64,000 nt of DNA, from positions 465,829 to 529,828 of the forward strand of contig BDIU01000099.1 in the NCBI GenBank assembly GCA_002118135.1, in the 5' to 3' direction. The position numbers and the translations under genes were made by a program. Below are positions 17,936 through 30,300 of the stretch, piece by piece. The notes beneath the pieces were generated by a model. It was not told the DNA's origin and did not search any database. It saw only the letters and a program-made list of their open reading frames with translations. Source of the stretch: Trebouxia sp. TZW2008. Its lineage: Eukaryota; Chlorophyta; Trebouxiophyceae; Trebouxiales; Trebouxiaceae. Position 1 is the first letter of the stretch, and every line of letters starts with the position of its first letter.

Positions 17936-20900
17936 GCATACAAACAGTTTGTGTGTTGGCTGCATGATTAATCAGTGTTGTCTGCACGGACAATAAGCGT
18001 TTGTGCAGTCTCTGCATGGACACCAATCTATTGTATAGAGCTTGTGGGTGGGGGAAAAAAAACACAAGAAGTCTACGCCGTCAGGCGTGTTTGAGAGGCC
18101 TCAGATAGACTGTGGCGCGCCTTGCGAGCTTGTCATGTCTGCATGGACATCAACAGTATGTCTGCATGAACGTCAACAGTATGTCTGCATGGAGAAGAGT
18201 GAAAGCAGGCAGAGGCATGACAAAGCAAACTGAGCACAGCAAATGCTGCTGTAATGCACAATGTGCATAGCCTGCAGAGATGTAGGCATGGTTGTTTCAC
18301 CAACACAAGCTTGCAACTGCATATGCTGAGAGCACTGCATGTGTACTAGTCTTGTGTATTTTGCTCACTCTGTCCTTAGTTGATGCAAGAGGAGCTGTGT
18401 GCACACATAGGCAGGCTTTCAATATGCATCCTGTCAATATGCAGGCAACAGCTAGGGTCGACTACGGGGAAAAAGTTGCAGGAGACATGCAGGAGCATTC
18501 ATGCAGCAGGCCCCAATGGCTGCATCAGCCAGCAAGAAGTTGCAGCTATGCTCTTCCATGTTAACATCTTCTCTTGGCAGTCCAGCCATTGCTGTCATGA
18601 ACACAGTTTTCAGCAGGCTCGGCAGGAGTTGGACCACAGATACCTTGTACTTGTGCAGGCACGTAGAACATCTGCAATGACATGACTATGATTATGATTG
18701 TTATACACCTCTTTCAGCACAGCAAGATCTGCTACCTGATCCCTGGTACAGGACGCTGTTCACAATGGAAGGCCCGTTCTGCACAAGGGTGTTGTTCAGG
18801 GTCACCGCATTCAAAATGGTCCCATCTGTGGTGTTGAGGGCAAATAGCGATGCATCCAGGCTGCCAGCATACGTGCTTGTTGCACCAAACAGCACTCCAT
18901 TTGCCAATGTAAGTTGACCCTGCATCAGCTCAGAAGCTTCACGCTTTGGAGCATGCGTGTTCCGAAGCTTTGCTACTTTGTGATGCATTGCTCCAACAGG
19001 ACTTTGCCTGTTGCAGCAGCAAAGGCCGCCCACAAGCCATGCAGTGTTGTGTTGGAACTACCATCTCACAGGCAACAGAACTGCTCAAGTCTCAGGAAAC
19101 CGCCAGCATTACATTCAGCTCTCACCGCCACAGAGGGGCTCAGAGCGCACTGAAAAAACTTGTGCATTTCACTGAACAGCAGCAAATGGCACCTGGCTCC
19201 ATCCCACAGGACAGGAAACTTGCAGAAGTCACACATAAAGTGCAAAATGACGTGTAGGTCTCACTGCCAAAGCACTGATGAGAGGGCTGGAGGGTTCTTG
19301 CAGGATTCTGCTGGTTGCAGCATTCAAGGCCGCCCACAAGACGTGTGAAGCGGTTTTGGGATTGCTAGCACATAGGCAGCGGCATTGCAGAGCCCTTACA
19401 CAATAGCTGACACGTCTTGCAGGTGATGCTGCAATCACACAAACAATGGTCTTACCGCCATGGAGCTGCTGAGAGGGCTAGGAGTTTCCCACAGGATTCT
19501 ACCAGTCGCAGCATCCAAGGCCGCCCACAGACCATGCAGTGTGGTATTGGGGCTGCCAGGACTAGGTTCAAGGACTGGAGCTGGTGATGATCTGCATATG
19601 CAAAGGAGCTGTCAGAAACTTGAAGTTAAATGAGAGTGATGACTGCAGTGTTCAACGTCACCCATAGCCTATGCAATGTGGTGTTGGGACTGCCGGCACT
19701 AGATTCAAGGACTGGAGCTGGTGAGCATCTGCTCAAGCAAAAGAGATTGGTAAGGTCCATTTGAGCAGTGACAGCGTAACAGCATGCATGGTTGCACCCT
19801 TTGTTTTCCTTGCACAACAGATGGCCGTCTGTGATGAGCCTGCTGTGAAAAGCCAGCTTATCTGTGAAGGATTTTGAGCATCACATGCATCAGCAGCTAC
19901 AGTCGTCCCAATGGCTTGGAAGACTTCTGCATTGACAATGTGCTGTCTTTCAGCATGCGCTTGCTCATGACTACAGCCAGCGCCAAAATTGTTGCAAGCC
20001 ATGTGATACTCGATGACGAAAGTTGATGACACGTAATGTCAGGCATGTACATGAGATGAGAGTCTGAAGGTACTTACTCATCAGACCTTGCATTGATGGC
20101 TACATACATGCGCTCCCCGTCTGTGGCAGACCCAAACATTGCCCCACCCAGGTACCCCCCAGGGCCTGCAAAAAGGCACATGTGTGTACATGTCATATTC
20201 ATGCACGATATAACTAGTCTTCACAAAATAAGCACATGATGTATATTTTCACACTCTTCCAAGCAGGAAGCAGAGTTGACGTGCCTTTGACAAGCTAGCG
20301 GCATGCGATCAAACCTTTGGCAAAGGCATCAGATTGCCTGCTCAAGAACAGGAAAGAAAAGAATTCCTATGCAGCTGAATGTCATAACAGGCAACTCTGC
20401 ACACAGAGTCAACCTGAGCCTATCATTCAAGCAGCAGGCCAACACAAGCAAACATGGATGTGCTGCATCACAGCAAGATGCAGCTATACACAGCAGCACG
20501 AAGCAGGCCAACGCTTGCAAACCTGGCATGTGTTGCATCACAGCAAGATGCAGCTATACACAGCAACATGCAGCGCTGTCGGCACATGAGAGCTTGTGAT
20601 CAGGTGCTTATGCTTACCTACTGCTGTAGCCCAGACTCTTTCACCAGTCTCTGGGTCAACAGCAAATGCAAAGCCTCCCTTGTTGGCAATCAGCAGCAGA
20701 TCTGAGTCCCTGCATCGGCCAGCACCAATGCTACGAGATCAAGTTACAGATGCAACACCAAGAGCTTGCCCTAGCATCCATCTGGTGGCGAACAGCACAA
20801 CTTTGGCCCCGCACCAGCAAGCGCCATTGCTGATTCGACAAGTTTGCGAAAGCCCCGGCGAGAGCTTGAGCCATGATACATTTAGCGGCAGCAGCAGATC

Positions 20901-23900
20901 TGAGCCCCTGAACCACCAGGTGTCAATGTCACTGCAAATGTCTGTGGCAACGGCAAAAGTTTGCTTGTGTGACACTGTCATTGCCTTATCGAGCTTGGAT
21001 GATCTGATGCTCTGTCTTCCCAGCAATGGAACAACATGAAGCTGTTGTTACCCAGCTGATGGTGTATAGTAAGTTCTCCTGTCAAGCACACCCAATGTAA
21101 GGGCATTTTTGACATAAGGCTGATTGGATTGGAGACCAATCACTGCATTCTGGCTGCAGTAGCGCCTCTGAGTAAAAGCAATTTGAGATAAGGACAATTT
21201 TGGGAAGCAAAGCAGTTGTTACAAAGAGAAGTGACTACATTGTTGTGTGCAGGTGCAGCAAGGAGTTGCATTGGTTGCGAAAGGGCTGCTTGCAAGTGGT
21301 CTGAAAAATTTTGGATTCTGGCAGGTCTCGAGAGCAAGGCTTTAGGCGACCTACATTCATGCTGGGATAGTTGTTGTTTTACTTGCAATCAACTTCAGCT
21401 TAAACGCGTGTTCACAAGAGCACTTGCAGTGACGGTATGTATGCCAGCATTGGTGCTTGAGCAAAGTCTGCATCTACTTCAGGGCGGGCAGGCAGACAAA
21501 CGCCACTAGGATGATGGGTAAGCCAAATGCTTGTCTGGAAACTTCAAAGCCCGTACTTTGAGGAAAGCACTCACAATGAGGGTATGTATGTCAGCATTGG
21601 TGCTTGAGCAAAGTCTGCATCTACCCCGGGGTAGGGGGGACAGCCAGACCCCACCAGGCTGCTGGGCAGACCCACCCTGCCAAACACCAACTCATCTGGA
21701 TCACTCAGGTCTACACCAGATGATGGCCTGCAGTGCATAAACATATGTATGTCATCTGCATACATTCTGTGTCCACTGGCCTGCGTCAGGTATGTATCTA
21801 CTACATCTGAAGTGCCCAATAAGTGTATAGATAGACAAAAGACTGGTGGCCATTGTGTTGCATGGTTTTGCTGGATACACGCACCTTGCCAAACAGCAAC
21901 TTGTTTGGGTCACTAAGGTCTACACCAGATGGTGGCCTGCATCGCAAACTGTCTCAGAAGTTTGCAGTTCAAAAAGGTTGCGGCTAGAGTTATAAGCTGG
22001 GGTTGTTGTGTGTTGAGGAATGATGGGCAACTTGCAGGTGCTGCCAAAGTTGCTGCCATACAAGGGTTTGTGCAGTCATCAAGTCAAGAGGAACCTAAAA
22101 AGTGGCCTAAAGTCCAAAATGCACACAGGGCCATTTGACAAGATCCTCAGCAGTTTGTAACAACACAATTAAGCAATCTAACAACAGAGCTTACAGGTAA
22201 ACATCCACTCCAGTCAGGTTGAGTTCTGCCCCTTCAAAGTTTACGCAAGCAAAGGTCCAAGACTCCAGCGGTCCCAGCTGAACGCTCCAGTTGATGTCAC
22301 CGGTCTCCAGATCTAGAGCCAAGATGCTGTTGGCCTGCAGAAAGAGAATGCATCATTGATGAAGGCACGCGGACAATGAGATTTATGCATGTACAAGGCA
22401 GGCACATGAAAGATAGCATTTTGGTAAGGTGTTGTAAGGTCCTAGAACTGCATGCACATTTTTGCCGGCCATAGGCAGTTTTGCAGGCGCTGCATTGAGC
22501 TCAAGCTATGTACTGTCAGCAACAGCGACAGCCCCAAATGCTGTCAACCTTGTCACGCATTTCTACAATCCTGTCCGTACGCATTGACTTAAGCAGGGAG
22601 TCATGTCTCTGGACACTCTTTTGCCCAAGACTTGAACAGCTGTTTAGCATGCACCAATACACTCAAGCACTAGTGCATTGAACTTACGTAGTTGTCAGGG
22701 AGACCGCACTCATCTGTAGACGTGCTACGCTGCAGCTGGCACTCTGTGTACTCTGAAGGCACCTTGTAGTTGTTGCCAGTAGCCACATACACCTGCAGGA
22801 CAATGATGATTGCATAATTGGGCCTGTAATTGATACCCATACTTTGGACATACCAGACCAAACCATATCATACACACTGGTGATTGGCAAGCACAAGCCC
22901 TGCAGCCTGGTGTCCAGCCCACTTGTAATGATTCCAGCTTGAGAACATGCTGCTCCTTGCTTCTCCTTGGCGAAAGGCACCGGAACAGCAAACACTGTAA
23001 TGCTGCAATGCACTGCATGACTGGCCTTGCTGATTGTTTTGCACCTGCTAGTGCAGCGATCTGGCATGGTCTGAACTGCTGCGTATATAGTGACAACCCA
23101 ATCATTGAACATGCATAACAGACTGTGTACACATGGCCTGTGGATGTCAAGGCATGTGTGACAGTCTGCAGCCTAGGCCTTGACTGGTCAATGCTGCAGC
23201 GCATTGCTCAGGATGAACCACGCAAGGAAGAGGAATGCTGCCAGCGGCAACTGTGCTTACAAGGAAACACTTTAACTTAAATTTACAGGCTACCTTCTGA
23301 GGTTGTAGACTAGTCTGTTACAGCATGCAATGCATCAATGGTATGTAGTCTCGAGAAGGACAGCACACCTGCTGCCGCAAAATGTCTATAGGTGTCATGC
23401 TGCCCCATACTGCCACTCCAGCATAGCCCTCATCAACTTCAGGCTCCAGAAATGTCTGCCAGTCAATGGAGCCATCCAGTGTCTGCACACAAGAAGAGCT
23501 GTTGTTTTCCTCACAGCGTCAGCCTGTAGCATACAGAGGACCTTGATGTTGTGCTGAACAGCATAGACTGCTTTGTTGCCTATCTTGCACTTACACACAT
23601 AAGCTACTGCTGAGAACAGAAGGTCCTGATTCATTGCTTGGCAGCACAGAATGCTTTGCTGCACCATTTTCACTTGCATGCTGAAGACCACCTATGAGTA
23701 CAGAGACTGTCAATGCGATGCTAGACAGCACCGACTGCTTTTTTGCACCACGTTTCACTGACATTTACGCAAGGTCATCTGAGTACAGGCAATCTTGATC
23801 AATATTATGATACAATATAATAATACAATGCTCACAAGCACAGACTGCTTGTTTGCGCCGTCATTACACTGAGCTTGAGAAAGTTGCCCCTGAACATGGC

Positions 23901-24645
23901 ATCGTCAACTGGCAGCTGCTCGTCTTGAGAAGAGACTCCAACATAAAAGGAATCATTGTAAGCCACACCAGAGGCTGTGATGACTGCATGAGGCTGATCA
24001 TCCGCTAATGTGCACCACTGCAGCTCCCCAGTGCTAAGAGTGAGGCCTGCAGATGCACAATCAATGCGAAATGATGCAGTTCGATGAATCGAACAGAATA
24101 TGCTGCAGGCAGGCATCAACGGTCGTACCTAGAACGTAAGGCAGGCCACCGACAGCGATGGTGGGAAGCGAAGTGGCGATCACGATCAAGTCTGAACCAG
24201 CTAGAGCAGGCGTCGTGCGTGAGACGCTGGTCAGCAAAACTTCGTCGGTGACGTTGCCGTCAGACGGTCGCTCGCACAGCGAGCTGAGCACGTATTCGCC
24301 GACTAACTTTTGCCACTGCACTTCCCCGGTCTGGCTGTTCAAGGCATATAGCTGCCCAGCCCACGTTGGAAACACGACAGAGTTGTTGTGTACGAAAGGC
24401 GACGCGGAAACGGCCCCTAGCACGGATTCGACCCACGCGACGCTGAGATTGCCAACGCTCTGCTGATTGACAAGCGCTGAGGCGCTTGCAGAGCGAGTGT
24501 TGTTCAAGTTGCCGCCCCACGATGGCCACGCCTCAGTGGCGTCGAGAGTTGCAGCGCAATGCACAGATCCAACAGCATATAGCCAAAGCTGCAGGGCAAC
24601 CCAGAGGCCTGACGATGCAGCCACTCGAGACCGCCTTGCAATCAT
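17699..24645 (-). CDS. Secreted PQQ-type beta-propeller quinoprotein (polyvinyl-alcohol dehydrogenase-like)
   Basis: Exons: 24645-24129, 24046-23868, 23482-23369, 22792-22688, 22334-22195, 21727-21575, 20709-20618, 20165-20078, 19591-19456, 18919-18736, 17820-17699; 609 residues, all phases consistent. The N-terminus is a signal peptide (basic MIARRSR then LWVALQLWLYAVGSVHC). Blade motifs of the quinoprotein alcohol dehydrogenase fold repeat through the chain: AWPSWGGNLNNTRS, GQLYALNSQTGEVQW, LTLSTGELQW, TLDGSIDWQ, VYVATGNNYKVP, ILALDLETGDINW, PGVDADFAQAPML, AFAVDPETGERVW, WAALDAATGRILWET, SLFALNTTDGTI. This resembles bacterial PQQ polyvinyl-alcohol dehydrogenases and related plant/algal proteins. 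No cytochrome c CXXCH motif is seen. Substrate and cofactor use are inferred from the fold only. An upstream ATG at 24693 is possible but places residues before the signal peptide. Confidence 0.88.
18960..19745 (-). repeat. Three or more partial copies around quinoprotein exon 9
   Basis: Around the intact exon (19591-19456) its peptide SPNTTLHGLWAALDAATGRI is echoed as PNTTLHRLWVTLNTA upstream (about 19745-19645), as AALNAATSRILQEPSSPL downstream (about 19375-19275), and as SNTTLHGLWAAFAAATGKVL further downstream (about 19110-18965). The downstream copies keep a GCG/GTGAG-like donor. Confidence 0.85.
20430..20580 (+). repeat. Two-copy ~70-bp tandem repeat
   Basis: Units start CAGGCCAACAC/CAGGCCAACGC at 20435 and 20504 and share TGCTGCATCACAGCAAGATG and CAGCTATACACAGCA. 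They lie in quinoprotein intron 7. Confidence 0.9.
20870..20915 (-). repeat. Upstream partial copy of quinoprotein exon 7
   Basis: The minus strand reads GGGGCTCAGATCTGCTGCTG, matching the acceptor and first bases of exon 7 (20709) and translating GSDLLL, then diverges. Confidence 0.7.
21065..21235. mobile_element. TIR element copy (MITE-like)
   Basis: It shares the family core (CCAATCACTGCATTCTGGCT, CAGTAGCGCCTCTGAGTAA, GATAAGGACAA) with the copy at 62158-62335, and begins TATAGTAAG, a degenerate terminal sequence. It lies in quinoprotein intron 6. Confidence 0.7.
21415..21950 (-). repeat. Copies on both sides of quinoprotein exon 6
   Basis: The 5' part of exon 6 (minus strand; SGVDLSDPDELVFGRV) is echoed upstream at about 21950-21885 as SGVDLSDPNKLLFGKV. 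Its 3' part (VDADFAQAPMLTYIPSL plus donor) is echoed downstream at about 21485-21415 as VDADFAQAPMLAYIPSL. The intact exon is 21727-21575. Confidence 0.9.
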
Positions 24646-25080
24646 TCTGCTTGGCTGCAGATAGCTGCACAGATGCAGCGGCTGTGAATGCACTGCAATC
24701 GCACAGCCGTCGCATGAAGATCGTTGCGCGCCTTACAGGCACGACATCACGCAATCTTGACGTCATCGCGAACTTCGGCGGGGTTTCAGCGCATAGTCTC
24801 GGTGCTTGGCGGGACTCAAAGTTTGAAGAGTGATCATCGTGGATCGAGCTGTGACTAAAAGCGTTGCGCACATGTCGCTATCGCACGTGACTGCAGCGCT
24901 TGCCTTGCCTATCGCCACAAGAAACGCACTTTGCAGCGAAGCAAAACACTCGCCCGACTCAAGCTCGTGGAATCTTGCCGTGCCTGCGAGGCGTCATCAG
25001 GGCATGGCAAAATTGCATCTTCTTGCTAAGGCTTTACGACTGATCTGAGACACGCTTAGCATATCTTGGCTGAGAGCTGA
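24646..25080. promoter_or_regulatory. Divergent promoter region between quinoprotein and GST genes
   Basis: About 435 bases separate the two opposed start codons, so both promoters must lie here or inside 5' UTRs. I see no convincing TATA box or other named element. Confidence 0.45.
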
Positions 25081-28000
25081 GTGTCAGGCTCGGTCACGAT
25101 GAATGGCGCCCTGCTAAACCGACCAGTGCACGCCTACCTGCGACCATGCCTAGGGCGCGCACCATTCAGACAAGCCATACGGTGTCCAGTCGCCTCGCAC
25201 AGACCTCGTTCAAGGCTACAGCGAGTATGTCCGTGCGCCACTGCCACTACGGAAGATGTCGAGGAGGTGCAAGAGAGCTCCAACGCGGGAAGGAAGGTCT
25301 CTCCGAACCCTGGCGAACTCATGAGCTGGGAGCAAATCGGGGAAAGTGCAGGCACAGATGTCCTCAAAGGCTATCAGTTGTTGGATCAGTCTCCTAACGT
25401 GGGGCAACCCAGGACGGCTCCTACTCGTGTGCTGCCTGCGGAGGAGTCAACAACTACAGACAAGCCAGTTTTGCTGTATAGAGATACCAATGCTTGGTGC
25501 CCATTCTGCGAGCGGGTGTGTGCTATATATCACTTGCAAGCATGTACTCTCTGTATCTATCTAAATACGCATGCCAGTTAGGCTCAAAGGCTTTGCTAGG
25601 TATAGTCACCAAGCAACTGCCTCTGAGCAATCCAGGTTTCCCTTTGAGCAACCCTTTGAGGCGACATGTTTGCTATGCTACAGTCCCCACTGCCTGCTGA
25701 TGCGATGCAATCAAAGGCTGGTGTGTTTCTCACTTGTACTTTGTCTACTCACCGACACAAAATACAATGAACGAAGCAAATAAAGCAGATATGACAAGCA
25801 CTGCAGTGCCTGCCTGCAGGTCTGGTTTGCCTTGGAAGAAAAAAACATATCTTACGATACAGTGTTGATAAATCTGCAAGACAAGCCAGAATGGTACAAA
25901 ACCATGATCCCCACACAGTTAGTGCCTGCAGCCAAAATCAATGGCAAGCTGGTATATGAGTCGTATGACATCATGATGGTATAGTTCAATCTGCAATGTT
26001 TGATAATTCATTTAGGATTCCATGCTTGAGACCCTTCTGCTTGCTGTGCTACGAGTCACAGAGAAGTATTGCTTTTCACTTCGCGTTTTGTGCTGTGGCT
26101 GATTCTGCTTTTGACCAAGATGGAGCAGCAGAGCTGATACATGCGCAACATTGCTATCAAATGCACCTCGCTGAGCTGGTTTGCTTTGCTTGAGCAGTGC
26201 CAATGTTATGCTGACTTTTCTTTCACATCACAGCCATTTTTTTGCAAGCTGCTTCTGCTTACAGATGCTTGTTTGATAATGTCTGAAGGCCTGTTGAGCA
26301 TGCAAATTGATTGCTGCTTTGTTCCACCTCAGCGTCGTAAACTGTTGCTACAGGAGCTTGAGAGCCAGTTTCCAGAGCCACCATTGTTGCCCAGCAATTC
26401 AGATCTGCGTGAGGAAGTGGAGGAGGTGTGCAAGCAAGCCTCAGGTAGCTGACTCATTTGCCGTCTGCAATCTTGCATCTTTCAATTATCTCTGCTGCAA
26501 GCAGGCGCCAGTCCCTCGCGCCCACCTCAACTAAAAGGCTGTCACCATAGTTGCAACATGAAATAGAAAGTGCAGCCACACACTGCGCAGCGTGGCTTGC
26601 CCAGGCTTTTGCTGCGTTTGCTGATATTGCAGAGATGGTTCAGGGGCTGCAGTCATATGTTTCATAATTGAGCATCTTTCAATGGCAACAGCACCATGGC
26701 AGGCTGGTGTTGAGACACGCGCAGGATGCTCACTCATTTGTTCTTTGCTTAATACACTGAATTGCACTAGATATTCAGCAGTTCTGGCAACTGTGCATGC
26801 AGCGTCGGAATGCTGCCAGGGCAAAATACATATTTCATGTCAGACATCAAGAAGGCTTAAGATGGTGAGACTGGCAAAAGTCTACTGCAGTCTGGGATCC
26901 TGCCGTGGTACCTCAACTTGATGTATGGACTGACTCTGTGCTTTGCTTGGGCCCTGGAGGGTTCCGTCTGTCGCAAGCATTATTGCATTCAATGCTGACA
27001 TTTCATGCTGACCAGCTTGTATGCCAATGCATGCCTGTTGTAGCAGACGTGCAGGTGTTGCAAAATACAGGTCAGGCTGTTGTGCACACCTCTTACAAAC
27101 AATTCAGTCACACATGAGTACAGAAGAAAAGCAAGAATGGGCTGCTCCATCCAGTTTCTCAAGTGGCGTGACGTTTGCGGAAGGCTACATGCCCTCTGCT
27201 GTCAACTGCCAGACACATCAGAAGAGTCAACTTGGGCGCCCTGAAGCATGCTGCCCAAGCGCAAACAAGCTTCTCTTGTATGGCTGCAGAGGTTTCTTCT
27301 GCAAGCACCTGGCCAGCAGAATGAAAAATTGAGAAAACCCAGCTGATGAGCAGAGAGCGCAACACGCTCATGAGCTTCTGTGCCTGAGGTTCTGTTTCGT
27401 GCGTGCAGATGTGTCATCTGCTGGCTACAAGTATCTAGCAGAATGAGCTGTCGAGAAAATCTCAATGGTGAACAAAGTGTGCAAGACGCCTTTTCCAAGT
27501 ACGCATTAGCTTTTGTTGCCTGTGAGTCTGTTTCATGTTTGCAGAAGTCTCATCTGTTGGGCACAAGTACCTGGCCAGCAGAATGAAGAACAAGCAGAAC
27601 CCAGATGATGAGTAGAGTGCGCAAGATACCTTCTCAACATGCTCATGAGCTTGTGTTGCCTGAGCTTCTGTTTCAGGTGTTCAGAGGTCTTGCCTGTACG
27701 TTTGCGAATGTTTGTACTTACCTGCAGATGTGTCATCTGCTGGGTACAAATACCTGGCAAGCAGAATGAAGAATAAGGAAAACCCAGATGATGAGCAGAG
27801 TGCGCAAGACGCCTTCTTGCTGCAGCTGGATAGCATGGAGAACCAGCTGGGCAAACATTCTGGCCCCTACATGATTGGGTAAGTCCAGCAGACATTGTCC
27901 ACTGTTCTGCAATGGAGCGTTTTGCAGCTAACATGTCCAAAGTAGCTGGTCTTGGAGTTTGATTCTGGTGACACTCAAACGCACTGCTTTGGGGCAGGGA

Positions 28001-30300
28001 CTTGAGTCTGTTTCTGGTAACAGTCAGCTTCAGACTCACGGTGCTAATACTCTGCGGGACTTCAGTCAGCCTGCAGACATTGTGCTTTGTTCTGCAACTG
28101 AGCGCTTTGAAGTCGACATGGCTCCAAGTCACACTTCCTGTGCTGTGGCGCACGGAATTCAGTCTGGCAGACATTGTACACTGTTCTGCCATCGAGCGCT
28201 TTGCAGCTAACATGCCCAAAGGGGCCTTGTGTTGACCTGAATCTGGTCATCTGAATCACCTGCTGCGTGGCATTCAAGTTATTGTGCTTGTGCCGTGGTG
28301 CAGGGACTTCAGTCTGGCAGACATTGTACCTTGTTCTGCTATGGAACGCTTTGCAGCCAACATGCCCAGGGTAGCCAGCCTGCAGCTGAAGGGTCACACA
28401 TCACATTTGTTGTATCAGGTTTAGACTGGCCTTAGCACGCCTTTCTCAATATTTGGACTTGACATCCCAGTGTGAATGCTGTGTAGGGACTGCAGTCTGG
28501 CAGACATCGTTCATTGTTCTGCCATGGAGCGCTTTGCCGCCAACGTGCTCAAGGTAGCTGGCCTGCAGCTGAAGGGCCACATTCGGCACCCAAAATCATG
28601 GTGTCGGTGCTTGGCACAGATACTTCTGATGACAGTCAGCCTCAGACTCATGGTTCTAGTGCTGTGGTGCAGGGATTTTAGTCTGGCAGATATTGTACAC
28701 TGTTCTGCAATGGAGCGATTTGCGGCCAACATGCCCAAGGTAGCTGGCCTGCAACTGAAGGGCCACACACGCTACCCCAACATCTCCCGATGGTACAGCG
28801 TTATGGACTCAAGACCAGCATATCAGAAGGTCAAGAGTGATGACACCACACTGAATCTGGTCATCAGGTACGCAGCAGGATGTGAAAAGCAGCACTGACA
28901 GGATTTGAACATTGAGGTGTTGACTTGATAGTCAATCCAGCATCACCAGGCAATGCACTCCTGACAAGCATGGTAGACTGCGCTGTGCTCATTGCATGGT
29001 TGCATGCGCTGTGCTGCACCCTCTGGAAGCACACGGAACTGTATCAGCGCTGGCAAGATTGATATGGACAGCACGACCTGATGCCTGTGTGACTGTTTGC
29101 AGGAAAAGTGTGTGGTAGCCCAATCGCGTATGCTCCGCCTGTGACTGCTTTTGACAGCACAGGACAATGCCTAGGGCTGTCAGGACAATATGGACAGGAC
29201 AATCTGATGGACGTCTTTCTTGTACTGCAGGAAGGTGTTTGGCATTCCAATGGCATATGCTCCACCCGTGACTGCCTTCGTGCAGCTGGGCAGGAAGGAG
29301 GCAGCAGCCAAACTCAGCAGCAACAAGGATGTTGTGCGAGCAGGTATGAAGCTGCCTGGACCCATCATGCTGCTGCCGATGCTGTAGTCCATGTAAGGCA
29401 TGACTCCATACTTTTCATGCTGCTGGCAAAACAATCAAAAAGCTGCTTGTCGTACGGCTGAGAGCCATTATGCTGCTGGCAGAACAATACAAAACCTGCA
29501 ATAATGAGCTGCTGCTGGGCTGCAGACATTGTGAGGCGCAGTGGAGTTTTGCGCGGCCATGACAGCACCACTGGCAGTTCTAATGGCTCTGACCAGGCCA
29601 CATCAGTGCCTCAAGGCGTGCAAGACGCAGTTGACCATGCCATGCGACGACTAGCCAACTACCTCTTGACAGGTATGAACAGATCATACAGCTGAATGTG
29701 GATCGTCACAATGTACTGAAGGTACTATTTGAGTAATGATTCTGTAGTAATTCATGGCACAAACGGCTCCAACGGCTCTGACCAAGCCACATCAGTGCCT
29801 CAAGGTGTACAGGATGCAGTTGAAAATGCCATGAGACGGCTAGCCAACTATCTGTTGACCGGTATAGATATGTCTTTTAGTTGCACTAGGCTTTGCTTTA
29901 CTGCGCTGAACACAGAGCAAATTGCAAAAATTGGTGAAATTTGTTCAGCATGTCTGCCAGATGTCACGCTTCACGGCACACAGGGTTTAGTACTTTGTCA
30001 CAACTGCATGTAGAGTGGTTGTCAAGCTTGCAGTTATGCAAATGAATCCCACAGCATGTGATTGAACTGGTGACAGCCTGTGTGGAAGTTTATCAGCTAA
30101 GCTAACAAAGTATCAAGCCTTAGTTCTCCTGAGTTGCAGGCGAACCTGGGCCAAGGCATGAAGAAGCTGAAGCACGGGCCATTGGCGCTGCTGGAATGGC
30201 ATATTTTGCTAACAGGGCCTCAGCACCTCGAGATTTGTCTGCCAATGCTTGCAATGAACTTCGAGAAGCATGCTTAGCAGTTGTGAGAGATTCATATTGA
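25081..30300 (+). CDS. Plastid-targeted glutathione S-transferase-like protein
   Basis: Exons: 25081-25515, 25820-25978, 26354-26444, 27728-27878, 28673-28867, 29231-29343, 29526-29672, 30140-30300; 483 residues, phases consistent. An Arg/Ser-rich leader of about 60 residues looks like a transit peptide; a second ATG at 25099 is equally plausible. The N-terminal thioredoxin fold is clear: VLLYRDTNAWCPFCERVWFA (redox CPFC motif, as in Cys-type GSTs such as omega, lambda and DHAR), then TQLVPAAKING (cis-Pro) and LVYESYDIMM (Glu-Ser glutathione contact). The helical GST C-domain follows (GPYMIG, SLADIVHCSAMERFAANMP, YPNISRWYSVMDSRPAY). The last ~130 residues (AMRRLANYLLTG, FANRASAPRDLSANA) extend beyond a usual 220-residue GST. 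Exons 4, 5, 6 and 7 all have partial intronic copies. Confidence 0.9.
27285..27640 (+). repeat. Three upstream partial copies of GST exon 4
   Basis: The acceptor and 5' part of exon 4 (CAGATGTGTCATCTGCTGG, then TACCTGGCAAGCAGAATGAA) recur at about 27285-27385, 27405-27505 and 27540-27650. The intact exon is 27728-27878. Confidence 0.9.
27880..28605 (+). repeat. Five upstream partial copies of GST exon 5
   Basis: The 5' part of exon 5 (GACTTCAGTCTGGCAGACAT, TGTTCTGCAATGGAGCG, GCCAACATGCCCAAGGTAGC) recurs at about 27885-27945, 28058-28120, 28155-28225, 28308-28398 and 28488-28598, before the intact exon at 28673-28867. The two nearest copies extend to the LQLKGH codons and look the least decayed. 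Confidence 0.92.
29098..29185 (+). repeat. Upstream partial copy of GST exon 6
   Basis: TTTGCAGGAAAAGTGTGTGG, then CCAATCGCGTATGCTCCGCC, reproduces the acceptor and first half of exon 6 (29231-29343), translating SPIAYAPPVTAF against IPMAYAPPVTAF. Confidence 0.9.
29745..29861 (+). repeat. Downstream partial copy of GST exon 7
   Basis: The 3' part of exon 7 (NGSDQATSVPQGVQDAV to RRLANYLLTG) and its G/GTAT donor recur here. The copy is open and in the right end phase, but it has no matching 5' half, so 29526-29672 is taken as the real exon. Confidence 0.85.
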
